Shown: one piece after another, positions 1-9,274 of the stretch
How the letters are laid out: the number at the start of each line of letters is the position of its first letter
Numbering within the stretch: the first letter of the stretch is position 1
Assembly (NCBI GenBank): GCA_947359465.1
Contig: OX375876.1
Location: 61,882,998 to 61,946,997, forward strand
Direction: 5' to 3'
Source: Metellina segmentata
Lineage: Eukaryota; Arthropoda; Arachnida; Araneae; Tetragnathidae
DNA length: 64,000 nt
Program-made: the position numbers and the translations under genes
Notes under the pieces: model-generated
Seen by the model: only the letters and a program-made list of their open reading frames with translations
Told to the model about the DNA's origin: nothing
Databases searched by the model: none

Positions 1-113
1 AAAGCATGACAACTCAACTTGTTTGTTTGTTGTTTGTTTACATTATCATAACCAAACAAGAAGGAGGTGCAAACATGTGAAGATGGATTCGAATAAGCAA
101 GTTATCTTTAACA
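1..113 (-). repeat. Copia 3' LTR, partial (cut by window edge)
   Basis: These 113 bases match 4999-5111 base for base. On the minus strand the LTR begins TGTTAAAGATAACTTGC directly after a purine tract, as expected for the start of a 3' LTR. The remaining roughly 340 bases lie left of the window. Confidence 0.92.
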
Positions 114-127
114 ATGGCCCTCCTCTT
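114..127 (-). other. Copia polypurine tract
   Basis: The reverse complement reads GAAGAGGAGGGCCATT and abuts the TGTTAA start of the 3' LTR. A purine run in this place primes plus-strand DNA synthesis in LTR elements. Confidence 0.75.
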
Positions 128-316
128 CACACTTTTTGCACTTAAAAAAAATATATATGCAATAGAAACAAAAAAATTGCAATACAATATTTAGAATGCA
201 ATATATCATGAACATAAATGTGTGTATAGGCTTTTATACGTAGGAAATATCATTTCTTAAAAAATATACACTAACAGAACAAAAAGTTAATTTTTGTTGT
301 TCATAATAGTCCATTT

Positions 317-1000
317 TTATATTTTAAATACACAATCTTTAAATTTTTGTAGTTCACTCTTACTCAGAGGTTTAGTAAATATATCAGCTAAATTACTTTT
401 ACTTTGAATATATTTGATATCAAATAATTCCTGGTATATTAAATCTCTTACAAAAAATAACTTAATATCGATGTGCTTGGTACGATAATTCTCTATAGGT
501 GATTTTACAAAATCAATTGCTGCTTGATTGTCAACTAGTAATGTAGAAAAAGCATTTAACAATATTAATTTAAAATGTTTACATTCAGTTACTATACGTT
601 GTAGCCATATTAATTCTTTCGCTGTTTCCGTCAATGATACAAATTCAGATTCCATTGAACTTAAACAAACTGATTTTTGCTTAAAGGAACGCCAGGTTAT
701 TGGAACCTGATCAACGAATACAATCTGTCCATTCATGGAAATCCTATCATCGCGGTTATTAGCAAAATCAGCATCAGAATATGCAGTTAAATTTAGATCT
801 TGTATATTAGAAAGTTTAAGTTTTAAATCTTTTGTATAGCTAATATATCCTAGTAGCTTTAATAAACCATTCCAGTGTGCAATGCCAGGATTTTCTTGAA
901 ATTGTGAGAAAATGTTTATTGCATAAGAAATATCTGGTCTAGTTCTTCCTGCTAAAAATGATAAGCTACCCACTAAACTTCTGTATGGAATTTTAGACAT
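317..1000 (-). CDS. Copia pol, RNase H segment
   Basis: This is the C-terminal part of the Copia polyprotein: the end of reverse transcriptase followed by RNase H. The frame opens with the conserved connection motif PYRSLVGSL and TRPDISYA. RNase H acidic motifs follow in the usual order: SDADFA, then SSMESEFVSL and TAKE, then VDNQAA, and a TKHIDI segment before the end. The stop lies about 200 bases before the 3' LTR, normal for Copia. The frame differs by one from the RT frame upstream because of a lesion near 1042-1049, where an A8 run (T8 on the coding strand) looks one base short. The ATG at 1000 is therefore an internal methionine, not a true start. Family assignment is firm; activity of this copy is doubtful because of the break. 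Confidence 0.9.
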   Translation of the reverse strand: MSKIPYRSLVGSLSFLAGRTRPDISYAINIFSQFQENPGIAHWNGLLKLLGYISYTKDLKLKLSNIQDLNLTAYSDADFANNRDDRISMNGQIVFVDQVPITWRSFKQKSVCLSSMESEFVSLTETAKELIWLQRIVTECKHFKLILLNAFSTLLVDNQAAIDFVKSPIENYRTKHIDIKLFFVRDLIYQELFDIKYIQSKSNLADIFTKPLSKSELQKFKDCVFKI

Positions 1001-1887
1001 ATCTTGCAGTTCGCTATTATTTTGAGGACACTGAGATTTTGAAAAAAAATGACTCCTTTGGAAATGGGCAGTGATGAAATAGAGAAATTATAATTTTGAT
1101 ATGACTCACAAAGTTTAATTATATATTCCGATTGATGTATATACAGCCCTTCCTTTTCCTCTATAAATTCAACACCTAATAATTTTTTAGTTTTACCTAA
1201 AATTTTTAAATCAAATTGTCGTTTTAAAAGATTAATTACTGTATCAATACAATTTTGATTTTTACCAAATAACACAATATCATCAACATATAATAGAAGA
1301 ACCACATTCTTATCAAAAACATAAACACAGTTACACCAGCTAAACTTTTTAAATCCAAGCTCCCCCAATATTCTATGAATCTCAAAGTACCATTCTCGAC
1401 CACTTTGGTGGAGACCATACAAGGCTTTCTGTAAGCGACAAACCAAACTTGGGTTTTGCTGAAAACCAGGTGGTTGTTTCATAAATACAATTTCTTTAAG
1501 CGGGGCATATAAATAGGCGCATTTAACATCACACTGCAGGTGTAACCACTTGTTAAGACAAACTAGTACGGCAAAGAAAAATCTGATAATACCAAAGTTT
1601 ACTACGGGACTATAAACCTCATCAAAAGTTTCACCCTTTGTTTGATTGAAACCCTGGGCAACGAGACGAGCTTTAAAGCGTTCAATTGTGCCTTTGTCGT
1701 TTCGTTTTACTGTAAACACCCAGCGACATCCTAAAATTTTAGAATTCTCAGGTTTTTCAATTAATACCCATACATTTCTGTCATTCATAGTTTGTAGTTC
1801 ATCCTCCATGGCTTTTAACCATTCATCCTTTTGTAAGGATTTTATTGCTTGTTGATAACTTTTAGGAATAAAAATGTCCTCGTCTAG
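973..1887 (-). pseudogene. Copia pol, reverse transcriptase segment
   Basis: The segment codes for Copia reverse transcriptase (RVT_2 type). Visible motifs are NVWVLIEKP and GCRWVFTVKRN near the N terminus, KARLVAQGFNQ, the LQCDVKCAYLYAPL block with the first catalytic aspartate, the PPGF and LQKALYGLHQSGREW block, and the catalytic YVDDI box. The frame is open back to 1885, directly after the TGA at 1888-1890, and is in the same frame as the gag-integrase reading frame. One nonsense codon therefore separates the two parts rather than a programmed frameshift. The conventional ATG at 1809 is internal. The frame runs off after the A8 run at 1042-1049, where the RNase H frame takes over. Stop-codon readthrough cannot be excluded, but a point mutation is the simpler reading. 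Confidence 0.88.
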
Positions 1888-4413
1888 TCATCTTGACGTC
1901 CTACTAAAATTACTCTCTTGATTACCATTGACTATTCCAGAGGATGTGTCAGCAGATTTGAAATTAAAAATATCTGGTTGAAATTTTAAGTTATTTTTAA
2001 TACAGTAATTCTTAACTTCATTTAGTGATCTTAAGCGTTGAGTTTTAGCCTCTTCAAAGTAGTAAATATCTATTCTTCTCCCATCAGGCCTGGTAATGGG
2101 TTTTCTAATCCAGTTAACTATCCTTTCACCCAAGGACTCTGGTTCACTATCACTTTCGATAGGGGAAGTTTCTTCCTCATCAGTAGTAGGTTCATTCATT
2201 AAAGGAATTTTACACAGTGTATAATCAGGGTCCAGGACTGCTTCCACTCGTTCAAACTTACAATGATCCGAGTCGGATTTTAAGGAAGGCGTTTCCTCAA
2301 AACGTACATTTATAGTCTCTACTATTTTTCGTTCATCAGGTAGCCATATTCGATATCCTTTAGTTTGTAGGGCATACCCAACTAAAATTCCTTGTTTTGA
2401 CCTCATGTCCAATTTCCTTCTCAGTTGTTTAGGAACATTAACAAAAGCTTTAGATCCAAACGGTTTAAGATGTTTAATTGATGGTTGTTTTCCACCATAT
2501 AACTCAAATGGCGTTTTTTCTTGATTAGAATGACATAATCTATTCCATGTATAAACAAAATGCAAAAGAGCTTCAGACCAAAAACTCTGATTGAGCTTAC
2601 TATCCCGTAGCAAAACATTTATACCATCTACTGCTGTGTAATTAAATCTCTCACTTACTCCATTTTGTTGTGGAGTATAAGTGTTAGTTCTTTCGTGTTT
2701 TATACCCAATTCATCGCAAAAGGTTTTAAATTGCTCATTTATAAATTCCAATCCGTTATCGGTACGTATGCACTTAATTTTTCTGTCTAAAAATCTTTCT
2801 GCACGTTTTTGAAATTTGCAAAAAGTATCAAAAGTATCCGATTTAGCTTTTAAGGGGTAGGCATAAACCTTTCGACTATAGTCATCTATTATGGTTAGAA
2901 AATACCTCTGTCCATTTATTGAAGTTTTAGGAAATGGTCCACACAAATCCATGTGTATTAACTTCAGTGGTTCGTCAGAACGAATTTTCTTAATAGGTTT
3001 AAAACTAACGCTCTTCCCTTTAGCTTCTTTACAAGGTTTACAGGTATCGATATTAACTTTTAGATTTGGTAATCCCCTCACACAATTATTTTTGATTGTA
3101 GATTTAATGTGTTCAGAGTTAATATGAGCTAGTTTTCTATGCCAAGTATTAATATTCTCAACAGCAAAAGAAACAGATTTTGTAATTTTTTCATTTTTGA
3201 AATTTTTAACAAAATTCTTAGATTTACTAGAATATTGAGGGTAGACAAGGTATAAACCATTTAGTAATTTAGCTGTAAACAATATTTCACTACAACAATC
3301 AATCACTTCAATTTTTCCTCTACCCCCTTTAAAACTAGCTCCTTTTCTGTCAAAACATGCCCCAGATAACAAATTTCTTCTTAATTCAGGAGCATAAGCA
3401 ACATTACAAAGTTTAATCTTTACCCTATTAAAATGAAGAAACACAGTACCTTTGCCTTGAATTGGAATAGAAGCATTTTCCACTGCTCCCACTAAAATCT
3501 GGTTATTTATTGGTTGGAACTCTGTAAACAGTTCTCTATCACGACAGAAATGTGTGGTGGCTGCTGAATCAAAGATCCATCCTTCGTCTTCCTTGGTGCT
3601 GGATAAGGCTTCCAGTAAAAAGCTTTTATCTCGACTTGTATGACGATTTGGACTAGGACTCCGGAATGGCTTCCTTCTTTCTAGACATGATCGCTCATAA
3701 TGTCCAACTTTTCCACATTTGAAACATTTCGGCTTCTTCCGATTCTGGAATTTTGAAGTACGAGAAGGACGACTTCTTTCCACATCCTGGTTGTAGTTAG
3801 TCATCATTGTGGTTGCCACTTGGTCAGCTGTCCTTTGTTGGAGTCTTGCTTCCTCAGCTAAGATTTCTTCCAGTACTTTAGGAAACTTGAATTCTTTATC
3901 CTCCCATCTGTAAATCGATTGAATAATATTCTCATATTCAGGTGGTAAGAATCGAAGTAGTTGAAAACACTGGTCAAGATCTTCAATTGGATGACCTGCT
4001 TCTACTAGTTGTTGTATGATTCTGGATAACTTGCTGGCATACAGTCCGATACTTTCTCCTGGTTCAATAGCACATGAAAAGAAATCGTGTTTTAGAGCCA
4101 TCACTCTAGCTCTGGAATCAGGACGAAAGTGCGTCTTGAGCTTATTCCATGCTTCTGCACCATTGGAAATTCCTTCAATTACTATTCGGTACTGAGGGCT
4201 CACATTCATGTAGATTGAAGTGTAGGCCTTGTTACAGCGTCTGTTGAATTCTTTTATCTGTTTCCCATCGCCTTCTATGGATTTTGGAGGTCGTTCTTTT
4301 CCCGTGACGATGTCCCAGCAGTCTCTTTCAAGTAGTACGACTCTCACATCTGAACACCATGAGGAATAGTTGGTTCCATCCAGCGGTTTGATTTTGAAGA
4401 AAGTTTCCTCCAT
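1888..4413 (-). CDS. Copia gag-protease-integrase polyprotein
   Basis: This 841-residue frame begins with an ATG about 220 bases inside the primer site. Domains in order are: UBN2-type gag (about 1-200), a CCHC knuckle CFKCGKVGHYERSC (230-243), an aspartic protease with WIFDSAATTHF (D281; DSA in place of the commoner DSG), a gag-pre-integrase HHCC zinc site (H425, H430, C458, C461) and the integrase core. The DDE triad is visible as HMDLCGP (D489), RTDNG (D552) and NGVSER (E588), giving the expected D-D35E spacing. The usual NRT after ER is replaced by NYT. A C-terminal segment with FGSKAFV and GILVGY completes the integrase. The frame ends at TGA 1888-1890, and the same frame continues into reverse transcriptase, so the stop is probably a nonsense mutation. 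All protein functions act in virus-like particles and in retrotransposon integration. Confidence 0.93.
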   Translation of the reverse strand: MEETFFKIKPLDGTNYSSWCSDVRVVLLERDCWDIVTGKERPPKSIEGDGKQIKEFNRRCNKAYTSIYMNVSPQYRIVIEGISNGAEAWNKLKTHFRPDSRARVMALKHDFFSCAIEPGESIGLYASKLSRIIQQLVEAGHPIEDLDQCFQLLRFLPPEYENIIQSIYRWEDKEFKFPKVLEEILAEEARLQQRTADQVATTMMTNYNQDVERSRPSRTSKFQNRKKPKCFKCGKVGHYERSCLERRKPFRSPSPNRHTSRDKSFLLEALSSTKEDEGWIFDSAATTHFCRDRELFTEFQPINNQILVGAVENASIPIQGKGTVFLHFNRVKIKLCNVAYAPELRRNLLSGACFDRKGASFKGGRGKIEVIDCCSEILFTAKLLNGLYLVYPQYSSKSKNFVKNFKNEKITKSVSFAVENINTWHRKLAHINSEHIKSTIKNNCVRGLPNLKVNIDTCKPCKEAKGKSVSFKPIKKIRSDEPLKLIHMDLCGPFPKTSINGQRYFLTIIDDYSRKVYAYPLKAKSDTFDTFCKFQKRAERFLDRKIKCIRTDNGLEFINEQFKTFCDELGIKHERTNTYTPQQNGVSERFNYTAVDGINVLLRDSKLNQSFWSEALLHFVYTWNRLCHSNQEKTPFELYGGKQPSIKHLKPFGSKAFVNVPKQLRRKLDMRSKQGILVGYALQTKGYRIWLPDERKIVETINVRFEETPSLKSDSDHCKFERVEAVLDPDYTLCKIPLMNEPTTDEEETSPIESDSEPESLGERIVNWIRKPITRPDGRRIDIYYFEEAKTQRLRSLNEVKNYCIKNNLKFQPDIFNFKSADTSSGIVNGNQESNFSRTSR

Positions 4414-4629
4414 CTCAAAAAAAAATCCAGGCTAGTAAGGTAAAAATAGTTATACTGCAAACTGGCCTTTTACTTTTTACTTCTTAAAATAAAAAATTTT
4501 AAGTTTAAAATAAAAATCTCTACTCTTGGGCTAAGGCAGTATGAAAAATAATAATACTGCAAACTGGCCCTCCTACTTAGAACTTCTTAGAACAAAAATT
4601 TTCAGTTTAAAAAAAAATCTCCACCTGGG

Positions 4630-4644
4630 CTCTGGCCCATAACC
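4630..4644 (-). other. Copia primer binding site, initiator-tRNA-Met type
   Basis: The reverse complement reads GGTTATGGGCCAGAG. This resembles the site used by Drosophila copia, which primes from an internal fragment of initiator tRNA-Met. It lies about 16 bases from the TGT...ACA end chosen for the LTR. Either a short spacer exists or the LTR boundary is closer to 4645. Confidence 0.6.
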
Positions 4645-4660
4645 ATTATCACCCACATAT

Positions 4661-5111
4661 TGTGGATAAGCAAAGTGCCCAGTGATATGTGGAGTAAGAA
4701 AAATAAATCATCAGATTTAAAGAGCTAAAAACATTTATTCATTAAAAACTATTTACAGAAAAAGAAACAAAGATTGGAAAACCAGAGATACCACTCTGTC
4801 CAATGTATGACAACAATTGAGTGCTGAAAGAAAGGAATTCTCACTTTTATACTTCTTGTATCTCTAGAAATTAGCATAAATATCTCAATGGTAAGATTGC
4901 CATAAACAAAATCATAATACTGCATTAAGTACATGATTGGCCATAATATTATGACCACACCCCTTTATAGGTGTGATGTCATACTGTGGCCAATCACAAA
5001 AGCATGACAACTCAACTTGTTTGTTTGTTGTTTGTTTACATTATCATAACCAAACAAGAAGGAGGTGCAAACATGTGAAGATGGATTCGAATAAGCAAGT
5101 TATCTTTAACA
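4661..5111 (-). repeat. Copia 5' LTR
   Basis: On the minus strand this LTR runs from TGTTAAAG (5111) to ATCCACA (4661), so it has TGT...ACA ends and is about 451 bases long. The right part equals the start of the 3' LTR at 1-113. A minus-strand AATAAA near 4738-4733 is a candidate R-region polyadenylation signal. The 4661 boundary is inferred from the terminal dinucleotides because the matching end of the other LTR lies outside the window. Confidence 0.8.
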
Positions 5112-5568
5112 TAAGGGAATATTCATTTCGAAACAGAAACGATCTAAGTTACCCAAATAGGCCTCACTATTCGAATACTAAAAGAAATGATTATTTGGGT
5201 AATAAATCAAGCGCGGCAGTTTTAACCACTCAAGTAGATGAAAAATACTCGCATCCTCGTAAATTTGAGTCTATTACCCAAGGCGAAACTTTAATCCTTC
5301 ATCAGTTAATAGATATTTGTGTAACGAAAAATGTATATTCTGTTCTAAAAACCATATGAATCATGATTGCTCACAAAGCGTTAATGAAAAGAAAAGGGCA
5401 TTAATGGCTAAGGGTTTGTGCTTTGTCTGCTTTCAAAATCATATAAGAAAATTTTGTGATCGCAATTATAAAAAATGTAAACACTGTGGTTCCTTTTCTC
5501 ATAACTCCTTAATTTGTGGGAATGAAGGCGAAAGAAAAAATACTTCGGGGCCGATCGTAGAAAAATAA
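5112..5568 (+). pseudogene. BEL/Pao gag C-terminus with zinc knuckles
   Basis: Two overlapping frames carry the C-terminal part of a BEL/Pao gag. The first (5112-5359) resumes directly after the Copia LTR and is basic and asparagine-rich. The second (open from about 5317 to 5568) has the closely spaced cysteine and histidine clusters typical of this family: CIFCSKNHMNHDC, then CFVCFQNHIRKFC, then CKHCGSFSHNSLIC. The switch of frame near 5320-5350 is a frameshift. The start codons of both frames are artefacts, since the true gag N terminus is beyond the Copia insertion. The knuckles would bind the element's RNA during packaging. No LTR or leader is visible here. Confidence 0.83.
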
Positions 5569-5607
5569 CCCCAGGAAGAGGCCACACAGGGGGCAAAAGG
5601 GAATTCT

Positions 5608-6087
5608 GTGTCCTTGGTTTCGATCTCTGCTAAAGAAAATAGTAAAAGGCGCGCTCCTAGTTCGGTTTTATTACAAACATTCTCGGCTTTAGTCAAAACA
5701 AACCCTTGTGTTCAAATGCACTGCATTTTAGATGGAGGCGCCAATCGTTCATTTGTGTTGAGAGAAATAGCTGACTCATTGAATTTGAAGGTGATTAATA
5801 GAGAAGTATTAGTTATTTACACGTTTGGGAGCGAAACCCCAGAAAGGCGCACTTATGATGTAGTGGAAATAACTTTGCAAAACAAGAGAGATTCTAATCG
5901 GAGCATAAAAATAGAAGCACTTGTAATTGATTCTATCACTTTGGCACAAATTAAAATTCCTTCACAATGGGTTCGAAATATTGCGTTAGAAAGGGGAATT
6001 GAATTGGCGGATGTTAGTACTTCCGAAAGGATACATGTGTTGATTGGGTCGATTACATTTCAGAAATTTTGGGTGAAAGGAATTTAA
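5608..6087 (+). pseudogene. BEL/Pao aspartic protease (DUF1758-like)
   Basis: The frame contains a BEL/Pao retropepsin. The catalytic loop reads LDGGANRSFV, where the family usually has an LDSGS type box, so the residue after the aspartate is changed. The preceding SSVLLQTFSALV and the following VVEITLQ, IEALVID and IKIPSQWV stretches match the fold order of the family. The frame ends at 6087 and continues one frame over from about 6075 with SRRLIAVDSIFGYLLQG, the usual link into the RT region. The protease would process the gag-pol precursor in the particle. Given the frameshifts and the altered catalytic loop, this copy is unlikely to be active. Confidence 0.8.
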
Positions 6088-6863
6088 GAATTAGTAGAAG
6101 ATTAATAGCGGTTGACAGCATTTTTGGATATTTACTTCAAGGAAAAGATGAGGAATCTGATTACCAAGAGCAGGTACCAGTAAATCATTTAATGGTGGAA
6201 AAAGAAGAGCTAGATTGTGATAGGACAAAAAATTTGTGGTTGTTAGAAAGCATTGGGATAAATTCGGATAAGGACGTATCTTTGTCGGATAAGGAAATTT
6301 TAGAATCGTTTGAACAAAATACTACATATAAAAATAAAAGGTACGAAACTCGCTTATTATGGAAGACGGATAATGAAGAATTGAACAGTAATTATAAAAT
6401 TGCAAAACAGCGTTTATTCAGTTTAAACAATACATTAGTAAAAAATAAGGTATAAAATTTGAAGTATGATGAAATCATTAATGAACAGTTAAGGGATGAT
6501 ATTGTTGAAGAGGTAGAAACGAATTCAGATAAAAGTATCGACGCAGGGTATTTTCTTCCGCATCACGCCGTAATACGTGAACAAAAGGATAGTACAAAGG
6601 TTAGAATAGTCTTCGATGCATCACCTAAGGGTAAAGGAGCGTTATCGTTAAACGATTGTTTAGAAAGCGGGCCGAATTTAAACCCAGACTTACTTAAAAT
6701 TATCTTAAAGTTCCGATTACACAAAATTGCATTTTGCGCAGACATTCAGCGAGCATATTTGGAAGTAGGTATTGCCGAGGAAGATAGGGAGTTTTTAAAT
6801 TTTTATGGACAAAGGAAAAGGGTCCTAATCTCGATCTCAGCACTCACAACATTCAAACTCTAA
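6069..6863 (+). pseudogene. BEL/Pao pol linker and N-terminal reverse transcriptase
   Basis: Two frames, 6069-6455 and 6459-6863, hold the link from protease to RT. The first carries NLWLLESIGI and the ETRLLWKTD block that precedes RT in BEL/Pao. The second carries YFLPHHAVIRE, then KVRIVFDASPKG, LNDCLESGPNLNP and CADIQRAYLEVGI, in which the aspartate of CADIQ is the first catalytic RT residue. An in-frame stop at 6453-6455 divides them, and the frame is lost after REFLNFYGQ near 6825. RT would copy the element's RNA; this copy is broken. Confidence 0.87.
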
Positions 6864-7143
6864 AATATAACCGAGTAACTTTCGTGCAGTTCATTTTTAC
6901 TGACTTCAACGATACGACTGCACTTACAAAAATACCAGAAGGAGTATGAAGAAGCATGTCAAATGCTTAAAGAACTCTATGTGGATGATTTAATAAACGG
7001 AACTACTGACGTTCGTGATGCTGTACAGTTGGGTAAAGATATGATTTTAATACTTAGTCAAGCCAGCATGAACCTACGAAGATGGGCATCAAATTCTCCA
7101 ACACTTAAGGGGTCCGCCTACCTTAAAATAGCGAATTTCGACG
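6864..7143 (+). pseudogene. BEL/Pao reverse transcriptase, YVDD part
   Basis: The segment continues RT after a frameshift. Fragments resembling the FGV-SSPFLL stretch lie around 6870-6920, followed by an open frame with LKELYVDDLINGT holding the catalytic YVDD box (about 6968-7003) and SMNLRRWASNS. Between the FYG block upstream and this part the usual spacing is shortened, suggesting a small deletion as well as frameshifts. The frame ends in the AT-rich insert that begins near 7144. Confidence 0.85.
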
Positions 7144-7977
7144 AAAATTCTAATTTTTTTTATTACGTACTATTATTGCCTGCATTTTAACGTTTCCAAA
7201 ACTGTTTCATTTTTAATTATACGACATTTAGAACCAAAGATATCGTTATTTAAACGCAAAATGATAGCAGTAGAATAAAACCGAAAGTGTCAATTCGAAA
7301 CTGGACGTTAAAGGAAAAATCGAGTTTCATTCTTCTGTATTATATCACAATGGGATATTATATCACAATGGCAGAAATTACCCGAGCTACTTTTAACCGT
7401 TTATAAGGATAACTATGTAATTACCCTGTATATTACTTTGTAAAAATATAATTTCTTTTGTAGCAAAAACTTTAAATGCATTTTCTTGCAAATGATAATT
7501 TTACAAAATAGTTACCACCGTTTTTTTAATAACTTCCACAATTTTTAATATTTTTACTAGAAATTTTGTACATGCATTTTAAATACTATTAACTATGATA
7601 TCAACTAAAATTTTTAAATAATATAGTATATTCTTTGATTTATAGCTGCTTTTGTGAATAATCTGCAACAAATTTTGAAATTTTTCATGAATAAGTGCGT
7701 TACATGGCATATCTTCTTATGTTTACAAAATATTTCTTAGATTTTAGTCCATTTTGAAGATTGTGGTTACATTTATATTGTAAACAAAGGAAATTGATTT
7801 TAAGACATTATTTTTTTCTCTACAGCTCTAACCGTTTCCATAAAATTTTACCTTGAATAACCAATTTTTTCAAATGGCAACAAAGAATTATTTTTTTTGG
7901 GTACCATTTCTTTGTTTTACATCTGTTAACTATATAAAAACATAAAAAGCTAAAACAATTTGTTTTAAAAAAAGTTG
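7144..7977. mobile_element. AT-rich insertion of unknown type within BEL/Pao pol
   Basis: About 834 bp without coding potential separates the RT from the downstream pol domain. TCGACG occurs at 7138-7143 and again at 7978-7983, a candidate 6-bp target-site duplication. The ends are not inverted repeats of each other and no LTR or poly-A tail is clear. A short tandem duplication of about 18 bp, TATTATATCACAATGGGA, lies at about 7338-7373. The family is not recognised. Confidence 0.5.
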
Positions 7978-8646
7978 TCGACGGTAGGCGGATCCCTTAA
8001 TGAAGCACTGAGACATGCAGATATAGATTGCCGAGCAACGTCCGAAGAACAAGGAGTGCCTTTGAAGATCTTGGGCCTTATATGGGATAATATTACTGAT
8101 ACCATGAGATTCGACATCCATCAATTTGAGAGGCTGAGGAATTCTAAGATCATAACAAAACGAATAATTTTAGAAGCTTGCGGCATGCTATTTGATCCAA
8201 TTGGCATAATGAACCCATTTTCAGTAAGGATTAAGCTGTTGTTACAAGCGATTTGGGAAAAAGGCATACCATGGGATGAGTACGTTCCCACTGAAATTAA
8301 AACTGCATTTCTGGAATGGCTCAGTGAAATGGAAACAACAAGAAACTTTGAAATCTCTAGGCTGTATTTCACTGAGATTTATTGGGATTCATTAGAAGTC
8401 CATATATTTTCAGAAGCAAGTCCTAAGTGCTATGGAGCTGTGGCTTATTTTCGGCAGGAAAATGTTACAAGTTTTGTTATGTCGAAGTCTCGCCTGGCCC
8501 CATTGAAGAAACTCACACTACCCAGATTGGAACTGTTGGGCACCTTGATCTCAGCAAGAATGAGATTTTACCTATTGGACAGTTTCCCAAAATTAACAAA
8601 GAAAAATGTATTTTATTGGACTGATTCAGAGATATGCATCCATTAG
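7975..8646 (+). pseudogene. BEL/Pao pol, post-RT (peptidase A17/RNase H-like) region
   Basis: The frame resumes BEL/Pao pol after the insert. Recognisable family blocks are LKILGLIWDN, ACGMLFDPIGIMNPF, LLLQAIWEKGIPWDE, the VHIFSEASPKCYGAVAYF block (a changed DAS acidic motif, with glutamate at the usual aspartate) and KSRLAPLKKLTLPRLELLG. It ends at 8646 at a frameshift, with the WTDSEI acidic motif just before the end. The codon called as start is not a real initiation site. Confidence 0.88.
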
Positions 8647-9274
8647 ATTAAAGGACGATTGGAAGCAGTTTGTTCGAAATCGTGTAACAGAGATCAAGGA
8701 GAAAACAGATCCAGCTCATTGGCATCATTGCAAAGGGAAAACTAACCCTGCGGACAAACTTACAAGAGGAATAAAAGCAAGAACTCTAGTAAACGATGAT
8801 GTTTGGTTTTCTGGACCACCATGGCTTTCAGAAATGGATACCCGGTGTGACAAGGCAAGAACAAGAGTTGACACCGACTTACATTGTGTTGAAGAAGAAA
8901 GGCGGAAGGTGGTGGTGACTCTTCAAACGAACACTGAATCTTCTCAGCCGTTACTGAGTCTTGAAACTTATAGTGACTTGAACAAAGTTTTTAGAATCAC
9001 AGTTTACGTCTTGCGATTTATCAAAAATTGTAGAGCTTCTCGTGAAAAGAAAACGGGAGTAATTACTGCGAGTGAAATGGTTAACGCGGAAAAATATTGG
9101 ATTCGAACTGTGCAGCAAAGTGAATTTGAAAAGGAATTCATTCAGCTCAAGAACAATGATTCAATTCATCCTAGCTCGAAATTGTATGCTTTGAATCCAA
9201 TTTTGACAGCTGACGATTTAATAGCTGTAAGTGGGAGACTCCAGAATTCGATATTCAACAAAAACACCCGCTGA
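8606..9274 (+). pseudogene. BEL/Pao pol, RNase H end to integrase N-terminus
   Basis: This frame overlaps the previous one and contains the section linking RNase H to integrase. RNRVTEIKE, the NPADKLTRG block and the GPPWLSE motif are typical BEL/Pao signatures. Further on come LRFIKNCR, EMVNAEKYWIRTVQQSEF and the LSGRL-like VSGRLQ motif. It ends at TGA 9272-9274, while the integrase frame, in another phase, is already open at about 9262. That marks a one-base-type frameshift near 9255-9262. Confidence 0.86.

Larger units (their letters stand above)
1..5111 (-). mobile_element. Copia-type LTR retrotransposon, near-intact
   Basis: A Ty1/Copia element lies on the minus strand. Its order, read right to left, is 5' LTR (about 4661-5111), primer site, gag-protease-integrase (4413-1888), reverse transcriptase, RNase H (to 317), polypurine tract (114-127) and the start of the 3' LTR (113 leftwards, cut by the window). 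The gene order PR-IN-RT-RH is diagnostic of Copia and differs from Gypsy and BEL. The 113 visible bases of the 3' LTR are identical to 4999-5111, so the insertion is young. Only two coding lesions are visible: an in-frame TGA at 1888-1890 and a one-base frameshift near an A8 run at 1042-1049. It is inserted in the gag region of a BEL/Pao element that continues at 5112. A 5-bp target duplication would start TAAGG at 5112, but the other flank is outside the window. Confidence 0.93.

Noticed and set aside
4973..5359. A 128-codon frame with an ATG in the Copia LTR
   Set aside because: It reads from the LTR into the BEL gag relic; the start is an artefact of the insertion.
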